In this document: positions 26,358-35,258 of the stretch, one piece after another
Position numbering within the stretch: position 1 is the stretch's first letter
Layout of the letters: the number at the start of each line of letters is the position of its first letter
Assembly: GCA_030019255.1 (NCBI GenBank)
Contig: JASEFK010000013.1
Location: 1-64,000 of the forward strand
DNA: 64,000 bases
Reading direction: 5' to 3'
DNA from: Actinomycetota bacterium
GTDB lineage: Bacteria > Actinomycetota > Geothermincolia > Geothermincolales > RBG-13-55-18
Position numbers and translations under genes: made by a program
The notes under the pieces: model-generated
What the model saw: the letters and a program-made list of their open reading frames with translations, nothing else
The model's database searches: none
What the model was told of the DNA's origin: nothing

Positions 26358-27134
26358 ATGGTTGATCCGTGCGAAAGTAAAGGTGCGCACCCGGTGGTCC
26401 CCAGGGACGCTGCCTCCGTGCTTCTCCTGCGCGACTCCCCCCAGGCTGGGGGCCTGGAGGTGCTCATGGTGAAGCGCCACGCGAACAGCGTCTTCGCCGG
26501 CGGGATGCACGTCTTTCCCGGAGGGGAGCTGGAAAGCGGGGATTGCGATCCCGGATGGAAAAAGCTGTGTCGTGAACCTCTCCCCGGGGAATTGGAAAAG
26601 CTGTGCGGGGACGGAACTCCTCCGGCTAAAGGGATTGGACTCATGGTGGCCGGGGTGAGGGAACTTTTCGAGGAGGCCGGTATCCTATTGGCCTCGCCGG
26701 ACCCGGAGGGTACTGCTCACCAACCGGAAGTGGCAAGCGCCCTTCTCCGGGAGTATTGTGCCAGGGTACGCGAGGGAACGGTGAAATTCCAGGATATGGT
26801 ACGAAGTCTTGGTCTCAAGCTGGCCCTTGACCGCCTGGTCCTCTTCGCCCACTGGATAACCCCGGAGTTCTCTCCCATCCGCTATGACACCCGCTTCTTC
26901 CTGGCCCCCGCTCCCGGCGACCAGGAAGCGGACCACGACCGGTCGGAGACCACCGCCTGCCTGTGGATAGCCCCGGGTGAGGCGCTGCGCCGGTGCGCAG
27001 AGGGAAAATTTCCCCTCCTGCCGCCGACCATGGCCAACCTCCATGCCCTCGCCGACTTCCGCGGCGTCCAGGAGGCCCTCGAGGCGGCAAGGGAAAGGGA
27101 GGTCCCGACCATCCTCATCCGTTTTCATGATTGA
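26358..27134 (+). CDS. NUDIX hydrolase, CoA-diphosphatase/NUDT19-like
   Basis: A 258-residue hydrolase of nucleoside-diphosphate-linked substrates. The N-terminus (SVLLLRDSPQAGGLEVLMVKR) and VFAGGMHVFPGGELE resemble the long NUDT7/8/19 and CoA-diphosphatase group. The NUDIX helix is GVRELFEEAGILLA (about 98-111), with REXXEEXG intact; the glycine start of the box is separated by an insert, as in NUDT19 proteins. It follows the lyase gene at 44 bp on the same strand and may share its mRNA. A role in CoA or acyl-CoA turnover is plausible given the family and the CoA-linked genes nearby. Confidence 0.82.
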   Translation: MVDPCESKGAHPVVPRDAASVLLLRDSPQAGGLEVLMVKRHANSVFAGGMHVFPGGELESGDCDPGWKKLCREPLPGELEKLCGDGTPPAKGIGLMVAGVRELFEEAGILLASPDPEGTAHQPEVASALLREYCARVREGTVKFQDMVRSLGLKLALDRLVLFAHWITPEFSPIRYDTRFFLAPAPGDQEADHDRSETTACLWIAPGEALRRCAEGKFPLLPPTMANLHALADFRGVQEALEAAREREVPTILIRFHD

Positions 27135-27149
27135 AAAGAAGGAGCTCCA

Positions 27150-27281
27150 CCGATTCCTTTCATTCCAGAAGACGAAAATAGAAAATGGAGCTCGCGGGTT
27201 CTCATTGTTGTCACGATAGGCGATGAGAACCGCGCAAACCCCACAGTAAAGGCCGCATGGAGCCAGCAGTTCCCGTTCCAC
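27150..27281 (-). pseudogene. Fragment of a DUF3795-type Cys-rich protein
   Basis: The minus strand encodes ELLAPCGLYCGVCAVLIAYR, matching the N-terminus of DUF3795-like proteins that start with a CGLYCGxC metal-binding motif. After about 24 residues the similarity stops (NENPRAPF...) and the frame runs antisense into the NUDIX gene. The usual family length is over 100 residues with more cysteines, so this is a 5' fragment only. Confidence 0.6.
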
Positions 27282-27574
27282 CTTTTCCTCATCGGTGCCT
27301 CCCTTCCTTACCATCCGCCGCCCATGCTCCAACCGCCGCATCTTCGACCCCATCCCCCGCACAACCCCCTCCGGGCTCACCAAGACCATGATATCCCTGA
27401 TTCCCGCCCATGATGAGGACACCTGACGTGAGGGGGAGGAAATAAGATGCACCTTATTCTCCAGGACGCTGGACAAGGTCTGCCTGCTGTCCAGGGAGGT
27501 GGTTGAACGCGAGGCACGGAAGGGGGCTTCGTCTTCCAAGACCTAACTCGCAGATTACCATGATATGGTATGCT
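27282..27574. other. Degraded region between two pseudogenes
   Basis: No supported gene in about 290 bp. The minus strand keeps an open frame (MVLVSPEGVVRGMGSKMRR...) continuous with the DUF3795 fragment, but it matches nothing I recognise. Confidence 0.35.
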
Positions 27575-28490
27575 TCAGGAGCCGGTGTCAGGCCGACCTT
27601 CTCCCCGGGCTGGCCCCGTTCCCTCCTCCAGGCCCAGTTCCCTCATCCTCTCCCGGAGAAAAACCGCCATCTCCGGCGTCCTTTCCACCGCCTCCTTCAC
27701 TGTTCTCGCCGGGTCCAGCGAGATGTAGAATCCTGCATCGCTCGCTTCCCCGGGGTCCAGGGAAGACTTTATCTTTCGCAGCTGATGATGGTAGCCCCCG
27801 GGAAGGGCTTCACCGCGCAAGCGGTAAATATTCCCAGGCTGCCGCAGTTGCCGATGAACCCCCTCGCCACGCCCCGCAGGCTGGGCCCCGGTCCGTCCCC
27901 GCTGAACCAGCCCAGCCCGCTTCCGTGGCTCCCCAGCCGGAGCACCTCTCCGTCCGGGAGGACCCATTCCACCCCCAGCAGGTTCCTGGCGCTGTAACCG
28001 GTGGTAAGCCCCGACCATCCGTACCCGCAGAGGGACGTGGCGCTGGCCAGGGGAGAGGTTCCCGCCCCCGCCCCTATGATGTAGCAATTAAGGCCCCGTT
28101 TCATGGTCTCGGCTTGCAGCTGGGCGCAGCTGACATAGGGTTCCACCACGGCGTACATGTTGCGCTCGTCGATCTCCAGGATGCGGTCCATCCGGCGCAG
28201 GTCCACCTGGACCACGTCTTCCCCGCTGACCATGTTCCATATCCCCCACCCGGTGCTCATGGCCTTGAGCCTCAGGCCGTGCTCGAGACATATCCTGACC
28301 ACCGCCTGCACCTCCGCGGTGCTGCCCGGAAGGACCACCGCCGCCGGGCGGTGGGGACACCAACTGCTGGTCTGCCCCACGATCTCGGCGAAGGCCTGCA
28401 GGCATAGCCGTCCAACACCGCGGGTTCGCGGGAGACGTTCTCCGGCCCCTGGACATGTCGGAGCTCCTCCAGAGCATCCCTTAGCTCCAA
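27575..28490 (-). pseudogene. FAD-binding oxidase (VAO/PCMH family), frameshifted and internally deleted
   Basis: A relic of a vanillyl-alcohol-oxidase-type flavoprotein. It starts at a TTG after GAGGAGGG (LELRDALEELRHVQGPENV), shifts frame near 28405, then continues with AVVLPGSTAEVQAVVRICLE, the FAD-binding VEPYVSCAQLQAE, YIIGAGAGTSPLASAT and GNCGSLGIFTACAVKPFP. At about 27770 it jumps to a different frame with LRKIKSSLDPGEASDAGFYI, the C-terminal signature of the family. Roughly 200 residues of the substrate-binding domain between these parts are missing. At least one frameshift and one large deletion make it non-functional. Confidence 0.8.
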
Positions 28491-28753
28491 TGACCATCCC
28501 TCCTCCCGGAAGCTCCTCCAGACCGACGTGCGGGGAGCGGCACAAGAGCGAGAGCCGCTCATAGCCATGCGGTTCTTTCACCGGAAATCATCCCTGCCAT
28601 GTTTTGAAGCTGCGCCGCCTGGAGACCTATTTCATCCATACATATATCAACTGCTCCCGGACCTTAACCCCCATTCCATCCGTAAAAACAGGTGTTGACG
28701 CGGTGTTCTGGGCCGGCCTGGGCTGTCCAACGTTTTTCGACCATCATGAGGAG

Positions 28754-28856
28754 AAACAGGTATATTTTTATGAACCCGGTTGAACCCTAACGATCCCACC
28801 CCTTCTCCCCTCCCTCGGGGAAAACGGGTATATTTTTACAAACCCGGTCAAAACCT
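28754..28856. repeat. Two 35-bp direct repeats spaced 68 bp
   Basis: Copies at 28754-28788 and 28822-28856 agree at 29 of 35 positions; shared parts include GGTATATTTTTA and AACCCGGT. The 33 bp between them do not resemble what follows copy 2, so this is not a simple tandem duplication of a 68-bp unit. It lies between the oxidase relic and the FixX-like gene. Confidence 0.8.
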
Positions 28857-29113
28857 TATTAAGTGTTCCAGGAAGAGAACCTCACTTGCCGGTAGCTTAC
28901 CTTCGCTCCACTCACCGACCGGTCCCTCACATCCACCCGACGATTCTCTATATGATGCTGTATCGTTTCAGTAGGCGCTTTCGGGGTGAAAAAGGTTGAG
29001 AGACCACCCTATTCCTGTTTTGACACGCGTCGGCGCCGGAATTAGACTTTGGTTCAGGGCTGCTCAAAAGGCGGGAAGGTTCTGCCCCTTCCCGGGCGGA
29101 GGAGGTGCGTTTC
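28857..29113. other. Leader/intergenic region of the fixXC-like operon
   Basis: No gene seen. The GGAGGAGGTG site of the ferredoxin gene lies at 29099-29108. A promoter pair was not clearly identified. Confidence 0.4.
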
Positions 29114-29386
29114 ATGGAGGTCAGGACGTCCGATCGCTTTCCCGGCGTGGAATGGGTGGGGGACCCCGGCGACTTCATCAAGGTGGACGAGTCGCGGTGC
29201 GACGGATGCGCCAACTGCGTGCGGGTCTGCCTTGCGGAATGCTTCGAGATAAAGGGGAAGAAGGCGCGGGTGAGGACCCTGGCCGAATGCATGGAATGCG
29301 CCGCCTGCTGGTACGTGTGCGATAAGGAAGCCATCGTCTTCTCCTGGCCTCCAGGGGGGACCGGTTTCCGCACCGATTGGGGTTGA
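29114..29386 (+). CDS. FixX-like dicluster ferredoxin
   Basis: A 90-residue ferredoxin-like protein with CDGCANCVRVCLAECFEI (about 31-48) and CMECAACWYVCDKEAI (about 62-77), giving two cluster sites. Ferredoxins of this shape accompany FixC/ETF-quinone oxidoreductase-type flavoproteins. ATG at 29114 lies 5 nt after GGAGGAGGTG. The gene is followed after 13 bp by a FixC-like flavoprotein, so the two probably form one electron-transfer unit between a reduced donor and the quinone pool or a reductase (inference). Confidence 0.85.
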   Translation: MEVRTSDRFPGVEWVGDPGDFIKVDESRCDGCANCVRVCLAECFEIKGKKARVRTLAECMECAACWYVCDKEAIVFSWPPGGTGFRTDWG

Positions 29387-29399
29387 GCTACCCGCGGCC

Positions 29400-30755
29400 A
29401 TGGAAAGCTGCGACGTACTGGTGGTGGGGGCGGGCTTCGGGGGACCCGTTGCCGCCCGCAGGTGCGCCCAGGCCGGGCTGGACACCATCATCCTGGAGAG
29501 GGCCAGGGTCCCCGGCGAAAAGGTGGTCTCCGGCCTGGTCATCCCCTTCTACGGGTTCACCTTCGGCCCCGATTTCATCCGCGAGGGCAATCCCCCTATC
29601 GAGAGGCCCATCTGCAGGGTGGTCAACCGCTTCATCCGCGACGGAGAGATATATGCCACTGACAGCACCCTCCGAGTGCCCAAACCCCTAGCCCTGGGAT
29701 ACGCCGCCTACTGCCGGCCCTTCTGCACCTGGCTGGCCGACCGGGCCGTGGAGGCGGGGGTGGAGCTGCGCACCTCCACCACCGCCGTGGAGCCCATCCT
29801 GGAAAAGGGGGCGGTGAAGGGAGTGATCACCGACCGGGGGGAGGAGATACGCTGCAAGGTGCTCATCGACGCCGGGGGTACCCAGAACCGGCTGGCCATC
29901 CAGGCCGGGCTGCGCCGCAAGTACCTGCCGGAGGCCCTGGAGCTCTACATGGTATGGGACTTCGAGATGGCCAAGGAGGACGTGGACGAGACCTTCGGCC
30001 TCTCCATGGAGTTCTTCCATGCCCTCCCGGAGGAGGGCATCGGAGCCCCGCTGGGCTTCGGTTCCACCCTGTACATCTTCACCTACCGGGAGAGCATCCA
30101 CCCCGGCCTGGGGCAGTTCCTGGTAACCCGAGGGGAGATTCCCAACCTAGCCAGGCTCCTCCCGCGTTACTTCGAGAACTTCCAGAAAAAGGTAACCCGC
30201 TGGAAACGGGACATTGCCCCCAAAGTGAAACTGCGAGCGGTCACCTGGGACGTCTGCCCCATCTACGCCGGCCTTATCCCGGAGACCAGGAACATGCCCG
30301 TCTACGGGGACGGCATCCTGATCATCGGCGACGCCGCCGGCTTCGAGGCCTCCGCCTTTGGGGACGGGGTGCCCAGCGCCTGGTTCTCCGCGGAGCTGGC
30401 CGCCGAGGTGGCCGTGGAGGCGGTGAGGAAGGGGGACGCCTCCCGCGATACTCTGCGTGAATACGAAAGGAAGGTCTGGGAGCATCCCTACATCACCTGG
30501 ATAATCACCGACTGGCGAAGGTGGGACCTGCGCAAGGTGCTGGTATCGAGGAGCGAGGCGGAGCTGCGGCGCATGATCCGCGACCACTGGGGAGTCGGGG
30601 CCTTCCGTTACCGCTACAGCGGCCGCCCCCTGTTGAAGGCGGCGCGCGAGGCCCTGCGGCGCGATCCCCGGGCTCCTGTCAAGTGGATGGAAATGTTTAC
30701 CAGGTATTATCACAACTGGGAAGAGAACCGCTGCGACCCCCTTTCAACTTCCTGA
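29400..30755 (+). CDS. FixC-like FAD-dependent oxidoreductase
   Basis: A 451-residue flavoprotein of the FixC/geranylgeranyl-reductase/ETF-QO group. FAD fold: DVLVVGAGFGGPVAARRCAQ (residues 5-24) then LERARVPGEKVVSGLVIP. Second FAD motif: GILIIGDAAGFEASAFGDGV (about 303-322). The C-terminal part has conserved aromatic residues but no ferredoxin domain; that role falls to the adjacent FixX-like gene, upstream by 13 bp. No fixAB (ETF) genes are present, so the electron donor may be an unlinked acyl-CoA dehydrogenase/ETF, or the pair may reduce a lipid double bond. Gene order FixX then FixC is the reverse of the usual fixABCX. Confidence 0.85.
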   Translation: MESCDVLVVGAGFGGPVAARRCAQAGLDTIILERARVPGEKVVSGLVIPFYGFTFGPDFIREGNPPIERPICRVVNRFIRDGEIYATDSTLRVPKPLALGYAAYCRPFCTWLADRAVEAGVELRTSTTAVEPILEKGAVKGVITDRGEEIRCKVLIDAGGTQNRLAIQAGLRRKYLPEALELYMVWDFEMAKEDVDETFGLSMEFFHALPEEGIGAPLGFGSTLYIFTYRESIHPGLGQFLVTRGEIPNLARLLPRYFENFQKKVTRWKRDIAPKVKLRAVTWDVCPIYAGLIPETRNMPVYGDGILIIGDAAGFEASAFGDGVPSAWFSAELAAEVAVEAVRKGDASRDTLREYERKVWEHPYITWIITDWRRWDLRKVLVSRSEAELRRMIRDHWGVGAFRYRYSGRPLLKAAREALRRDPRAPVKWMEMFTRYYHNWEENRCDPLSTS

Positions 30756-31086
30756 AATCGCTGCAACAGCTGCCACGGCGCCTTTACCTGGCCTGCCCGA
30801 ACTCTCGTTGCAGCCTTCTCATGGCCGTGCTCCTTTACCTCTCGCCTGACCGACACCCTCTTTTGCCCCCATCCGACCACGCTCTCGTTCCTGTCCTCAC
30901 GAGACCGGCACCCTCATATCAACCGGCCAATGCTGAAAATGGGGTTGGACTTAATCCGAGAGCAAGCGACCGCTTTCAAGTTACCGGATCCCCGCCTTCC
31001 TGGATGCGCAGGCCTAAAACGCTATACTCGCATTGCTTGCAAAGTATACGGGTAAGGCTATCATTAATCTACGAACAATAATTATT
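30756..31086. other. Non-coding stretch after the FixC-like gene
   Basis: No supported gene in 330 bp. Two imperfect copies of CCTTTACCT with CCTG and CCGA downstream occur at 30781 and 30832 (51 bp apart), weaker than the 68-77 bp repeats nearby. The end is AT-rich (ACGAACAATAATTATTTG), a possible promoter zone. Confidence 0.4.
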
Positions 31087-31250
31087 TGATTGTTCAGGCT
31101 GGGAATCGCAGGGGGGAGGTACGCAATCGCCGGATAGCCTAAAAACCATTACCCTGTATCATCGTTCAGGCAGGGAATAGCAAAGCGGCTCCCAAAGGTA
31201 CCAGATTCGCCCGAGCTTCGCCCACATCGCCGTAGAAGCAGGGGATTGCC
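31087..31250. repeat. Three direct repeats spaced 71 and 69 bp upstream of the ligase gene
   Basis: The motif GTTCAGGCTGGGAATCGCA starts at 31092, recurs as GTTCAGGCAGGGAATAGCA at 31163 and, more weakly (13 of 18), at 31232. Weak similarity also exists between the intervening segments (AGGTAC...CGCC...; CCCGA.GCT...CATCGCC), so here the whole 70-bp unit may have been duplicated. The array ends about 90 bp before the start codon of the AMP-forming ligase. Confidence 0.75.
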
Positions 31251-31338
31251 GAGGGCTGAGAGCACAGCTGTTTCGAATCACCCGAAGCTATAAACGAATC
31301 TCATCGCCCAGGCTGTTGATGAGCGAGGGGGGATACGG

Positions 31339-32994
31339 ATGAGCGTCATTCCGGACAAGTTTAAGCTTCTTTTCGACCGCCGGCTCACACTTTCCAACTT
31401 TTCCCAGAAATTGGCGGACATACGGGGAGACAAGACCATGTCCGTCCTCCACGAGCCGCTCCGCTACCAAGATTTTCCCCTGAAGCGGGTGAGCTACCAG
31501 GACGCCGCCCGCTTCGCCTACCGGGTGAGCGCCTTTCTCCGCGAGATCGGGGTCAAGCCTGGGGAGAGGGTGGCCCTGTGCACCTCCAACAACGCCGACC
31601 TTCCCATGTCCATCATGGGCACCATTGCCGCCGGGGCGGTGGCCGTTCCTCTCAACTTCATGCTCAAGGCGGAGGAGATACGCTACATCGTGGAGAACTG
31701 CGGGGCGGAGACCCTGGTCGTCGATTCCGAGGTCCTGGCAGGCAACATCCGCAGGAAGGAAAACCTCCCCACCATCAAGCGCTGGGTGATGGCCGGGCCG
31801 CGGGAGGAATGCCCTTCAGGGTTTATCTCCCTGGACGAAGGCTTGAGCGCGGTCGGCGAGGCGGAACCGGTGGACCTGGATCCCGACCAGCCGGTGGCCA
31901 TCTTCTACACCTCGGGCACCACCGGCTATCCCAAGGGAGCGGTGATGTCCTCCCGTAACCTCGTCACCGCCCAGAAGATCGCCGCAGCCATCATCCCCGT
32001 GGGTCCGCGCAGTAAGGGACTGTATTGCCTTCCCGCGTCCCACGTGATGGGCTTCGGGTGCATCATCATGGGCTGTTGCGTGGGCCTGGAGGCCTATTAC
32101 ATGCGCCACTTCTCCCCCCGGGAAGCCCTGGAGGCCATGGTGCGGGAGAAGGTCAACCTCTTCGTGGGGGTACCCACCATGTACGCTATGATGCTCGCCG
32201 AAGGGCTGGACAAGTACGACCTTTCCAGCCTCAGGATGCTGGGGAGCGCCGCCGACGCCATGCCCGAGGAACTGGTGGAGACCTTCCGGAGGAAAGGCTC
32301 CTTCATTAAGCTGGGTCCCTTCCGAACCCGAGCCCTCTTCGTAGAGGTCTACGGCATGGTGGAGCTGGCCGGAACGGCCACCCTGAAACTGGCCCTCCCC
32401 GGTATCAAGTACCCGCGGGGCTGCGTGGGCTGGCCGGTGTGGCCGGTCCGGGTGCGCATCCTGGACGAATACGGCAACGTCCTCCCTCCCGGGGAAGTGG
32501 GAGAGGTGGCCGTAGCCGGGCCGGGAGTGACCAAGGGTTACTGGAACGACCCCCAAGCCACCCGGGAGCTCATAAGCGACGGCTGGCTGCGTACCGGGGA
32601 CATGGGTAAGAAGGACCGCCTGGGCAGGCTGTACTTCGTGGACCGCAAGAAGGATGTTATCAAATGCGGAGGCTACTCCGTGTTCTCCGTGGAGGTGGAG
32701 AAGGAGGTCCTGGCCCACCCCGCCGTGTCCGACGCCGCCGTGATCGGAGTTCCCCATCCTACCAAGGGGCAGGTGCCGGTGGCCGTGGTGACCCTCAAGC
32801 CGGAGACGCGTGCCTCCGAGGAGGAGATCCTTTCCTGGTGCCGGGAGCACATCGCCGGTTACAAGTGCCCGCGCGCGGTGCGCATCATCCCACCGGAGGA
32901 GATGCCTTACGGAGCCACCCTCAAGGTTCGCAAGCTGGAACTGCGCCACCGCTTCTCTGACCTCTTCACCGGGGAACGCGTTCCCACCCCCTAA
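31339..32994 (+). CDS. AMP-forming acyl-CoA synthetase/ligase
   Basis: A 551-residue adenylate-forming enzyme that activates a carboxylate with ATP and CoA. Core motifs: IFYTSGTTGYPKGAVMSS (A3, about 192-209), LPASHVMGFG, VEVYGMVELAGTATL (A5), GWLRTGDMGKKDRLGRLYFVDRKKDVIKCGGYSV (A7-A8, about 416-450) and the C-terminal Lys region PYGATLKVRKLELR in place of the usual PRNxxGKI/VLK. Length is standard. Substrate cannot be read; the neighbourhood (unknown two-repeat protein, PhlG-like hydrolase, S15 hydrolase, IclR regulator) suggests an aromatic or branched acid. The upstream region holds three spaced repeats. Confidence 0.85.
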   Translation: MSVIPDKFKLLFDRRLTLSNFSQKLADIRGDKTMSVLHEPLRYQDFPLKRVSYQDAARFAYRVSAFLREIGVKPGERVALCTSNNADLPMSIMGTIAAGAVAVPLNFMLKAEEIRYIVENCGAETLVVDSEVLAGNIRRKENLPTIKRWVMAGPREECPSGFISLDEGLSAVGEAEPVDLDPDQPVAIFYTSGTTGYPKGAVMSSRNLVTAQKIAAAIIPVGPRSKGLYCLPASHVMGFGCIIMGCCVGLEAYYMRHFSPREALEAMVREKVNLFVGVPTMYAMMLAEGLDKYDLSSLRMLGSAADAMPEELVETFRRKGSFIKLGPFRTRALFVEVYGMVELAGTATLKLALPGIKYPRGCVGWPVWPVRVRILDEYGNVLPPGEVGEVAVAGPGVTKGYWNDPQATRELISDGWLRTGDMGKKDRLGRLYFVDRKKDVIKCGGYSVFSVEVEKEVLAHPAVSDAAVIGVPHPTKGQVPVAVVTLKPETRASEEEILSWCREHIAGYKCPRAVRIIPPEEMPYGATLKVRKLELRHRFSDLFTGERVPTP

Positions 32995-33051
32995 TCCGTT
33001 TATAATATACTCGCGCTTCTGGGAGGGAGCGACCGGAGAGGGGTGATGGGA

Positions 33052-34134
33052 ATGAGGCTTCTGCGATGTCGGTGTGGCGCACCGTTATGGTTTCCCCGCA
33101 GCATCAGGTGGAACGACAACGGCACCATTTCCCAGTTGTTTCAGAGGAGAAGCCGGGTAGTGATCGTCGAGTCGGACATCTTCAACGAGGTTTTCTCCCG
33201 CATCGAGGAGAAGATGGGAATATCCATCGGCCACCTGGTCTTCGAGGCGCAGCGCGACGCCGCCCGGGAAGTGATCGACACCCTCATCCGGCGCCCGCCA
33301 TTCAACCTCTTCCGGATAGGACCTTGCAGGCACCTGGTAGTCCGCTATTTCTGCCGCCTTGCGGCGGCCACGGGCCAGGCTTATGCCGAGGTCCTAGAGT
33401 ACAAGCCCGGCGCTTACGGTGAGGCGATAATACGCAACCCCTACAACCGCGAGCTCATGGCTGCCATAGTGCTGGGCGCTTTCGAGAGCCTGGAAGGAAG
33501 CCCCTTCGTCCATTCCTGGAAGAAAGTGGGAGGAGACGACGTTATCCATATCGAGCCCTCCGGTGCCAAGCCGGAGATCTCGGAGCGCATGCGGGTGGAG
33601 CTCCCGCCCTCCAAAGCCAACGGTCTCCCGCTCGCCAAGTGCCGGATATGTGGATTCCCTTCGGAGCTTGGTTATTTGGAGTGGCGCGAGAACGAGGGCA
33701 AGATAATCGACACGCGCCGCGGCGTGCGCATGACCTTCCTCGACGGATACACCCCGGAGGTGGTCTTCCGGGAGCTGGAAAAGGAGCTGGGGGAGGACAT
33801 CTACCCGCTTATCGTGCAAGCCCAGAAGGAAACCACTCTAAGGCACCTGCAGGATCTAGGGCTCACCGATCGAAACGGTGTTAATACCGAAACGGAGCGC
33901 ACGGCCCGATACCACAAGGTCCTGGAACCGCTTCCCCTGTGGGGTCAGGGTTACGCCAGGGAACTCAGGCACGAGCCCGGCTTCCTGGAGGTGGTCGTGG
34001 ACAACCCCTACAGCAACCCCCTTCTCGCCGGACACATGGCCGCCGTGTTCGAGGCCGTGGAGGGAAGAGATGCGGAGGTAGAATGGGAGAGACTGGACTC
34101 CTCCACCACCCGTTTCCATGTCCGGAGCGCGTGA
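33052..34134 (+). CDS. Unknown protein made of two homologous halves, each opening with a Cys-rich motif
   Basis: A 360-residue protein I do not recognise. It is an internal duplication. Half 1 opens with LLRCRCGAPLWFPRSIRWND, then VFSRIEEKMGISIGHLVFEA, then EAIIRNPYNRELMAAIVLGA. Half 2 opens with LAKCRICGFPSELGYLEWRE, then VFRELEKELGEDIYPLIVQA, then LEVVVDNPYSNPLLAGHMAA; both end in a strand before a D/H-rich turn. Each half therefore has CxCG or CxxCG, a DG- or ND-containing strand, a long helix and an NPYxxxL motif. No signal peptide or membrane segment. ATG 33052 follows GGAGAGGGG by 7 nt. It starts 57 bp after the ligase, so one operon is likely. A small-ligand or acyl-carrier role is possible, but nothing decides it. 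Confidence 0.8.
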   Translation: MRLLRCRCGAPLWFPRSIRWNDNGTISQLFQRRSRVVIVESDIFNEVFSRIEEKMGISIGHLVFEAQRDAAREVIDTLIRRPPFNLFRIGPCRHLVVRYFCRLAAATGQAYAEVLEYKPGAYGEAIIRNPYNRELMAAIVLGAFESLEGSPFVHSWKKVGGDDVIHIEPSGAKPEISERMRVELPPSKANGLPLAKCRICGFPSELGYLEWRENEGKIIDTRRGVRMTFLDGYTPEVVFRELEKELGEDIYPLIVQAQKETTLRHLQDLGLTDRNGVNTETERTARYHKVLEPLPLWGQGYARELRHEPGFLEVVVDNPYSNPLLAGHMAAVFEAVEGRDAEVEWERLDSSTTRFHVRSA

Positions 34135-34240
34135 TGATCATAGGAACACCTAAAGGCCAGGTTTACGCCCGCTTCTTTTCCTCCCTCCACGACAAGCGCA
34201 ACTCGCCCTCTGGCTGCAGATTGAAAACTGGCCCCTTAGG

Positions 34241-35122
34241 TTATTCGATCCGACCTCCCATCTCGGCGTAGAGCTCCGGCAGGAAGGAGGCCAGGTTGTT
34301 GTACTCCATGAGGCTGTGCACGCAGTTGTTGCGGGCCAGGTCCAGCATCCGGAAGGGCATGGGCCTTCTCACCCGTACCGGCCTTCCCCCGCGCATGGTG
34401 TAGCCGATCCAGTACCGGCTGCGGTACTCCACGCCGCCTTCCACGGGGCGCACGGCGTGCAGGAAGACGCAGAAGGGCGTGCGCAAGAGGCTCAGGGTGA
34501 CGTCGGCGCAGTAGGCCCGGCTGATGTTCGGCTCCCGGAAGAGCTCCATGTCCAGCCCGAACTCGTGCGGGGGATAGAAGCGGATGGCCAGCTTCTGCGC
34601 CGACTTGAGGTTGAATCCCTCCACCGGGTAATGGACGCTCCCCTCGTTCCTCACCCGCAGGGGGATGCCCGAGCTGTCCAGGTGGCGCGCCGGGTCCCGC
34701 ACCCCGATGTCCACGTGCGCGGGAGGGCACCACAGGGCGTAGCGCAGCCCCTCCAGGGGATGCCAGTTGAACCACCAGTCCAGCATCTCGGGGGTGACCC
34801 CCGGCATGCGCACCAGGGTGGCAGCGAAGCCGCTCCCGTCGGGCATTACCGTGTAGCCGGTCTCCACCTCCAGGTATCCTGGCCGGAGGAGGTCGTTCCG
34901 CGCTTCGACGGGCGTGGCGGAGTCGGGGTCCACCGGGCCGGCGTTCACCCTCTCCAGGTCCCCGGGAGGGATCTCCGCCAGTTCCTTATGGAAATATTTA
35001 GCATATGGCTTCTTCTCCTCCTCGGGGGTAAGTTTCCGACGGGGCATTCCCCGCAGGTGATCCATGGTCAGGGGATGGGGAAAGATCGCTCCCATGCGCA
35101 CCAACAGGTTACCGATACCCAT
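34241..35122 (-). CDS. PhlG-like (DAPG hydrolase) C-C bond hydrolase
   Basis: A 293-residue protein matching the 2,4-diacetylphloroglucinol hydrolase family. Recognisable segments are GYTVMPDGSGFAATLVRMPG, VTPEMLDWWFNWHPLEGLRY, LWCPPAHVDIGV and HSLMEYNNLASFLPELYAE; the family fold is a Bet v 1-like cavity with a zinc bound by His and Glu residues. PhlG removes an acetyl group from acylphloroglucinols by C-C cleavage. Length agrees with PhlG. No Phl biosynthetic genes are present, so it probably acts on another acylated phenolic or beta-diketone. It is the last of three adjacent minus-strand genes (S15 hydrolase, HXXEE protein, this gene). Confidence 0.75.
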   Translation of the reverse strand: MGIGNLLVRMGAIFPHPLTMDHLRGMPRRKLTPEEEKKPYAKYFHKELAEIPPGDLERVNAGPVDPDSATPVEARNDLLRPGYLEVETGYTVMPDGSGFAATLVRMPGVTPEMLDWWFNWHPLEGLRYALWCPPAHVDIGVRDPARHLDSSGIPLRVRNEGSVHYPVEGFNLKSAQKLAIRFYPPHEFGLDMELFREPNISRAYCADVTLSLLRTPFCVFLHAVRPVEGGVEYRSRYWIGYTMRGGRPVRVRRPMPFRMLDLARNNCVHSLMEYNNLASFLPELYAEMGGRIE

Positions 35123-35258
35123 GACCCCGCCTCCCTTTTTCTGCCAATAACGCAGCGCCTGCCATACCGCGAGCCAGCTCCTTTCCCGCCTGCGGTCCCA
35201 TCTCCTCCAACCGGCAAGTCACACAACGACCGAGGGCTTTACCCGAAAGTCCGGAGCC

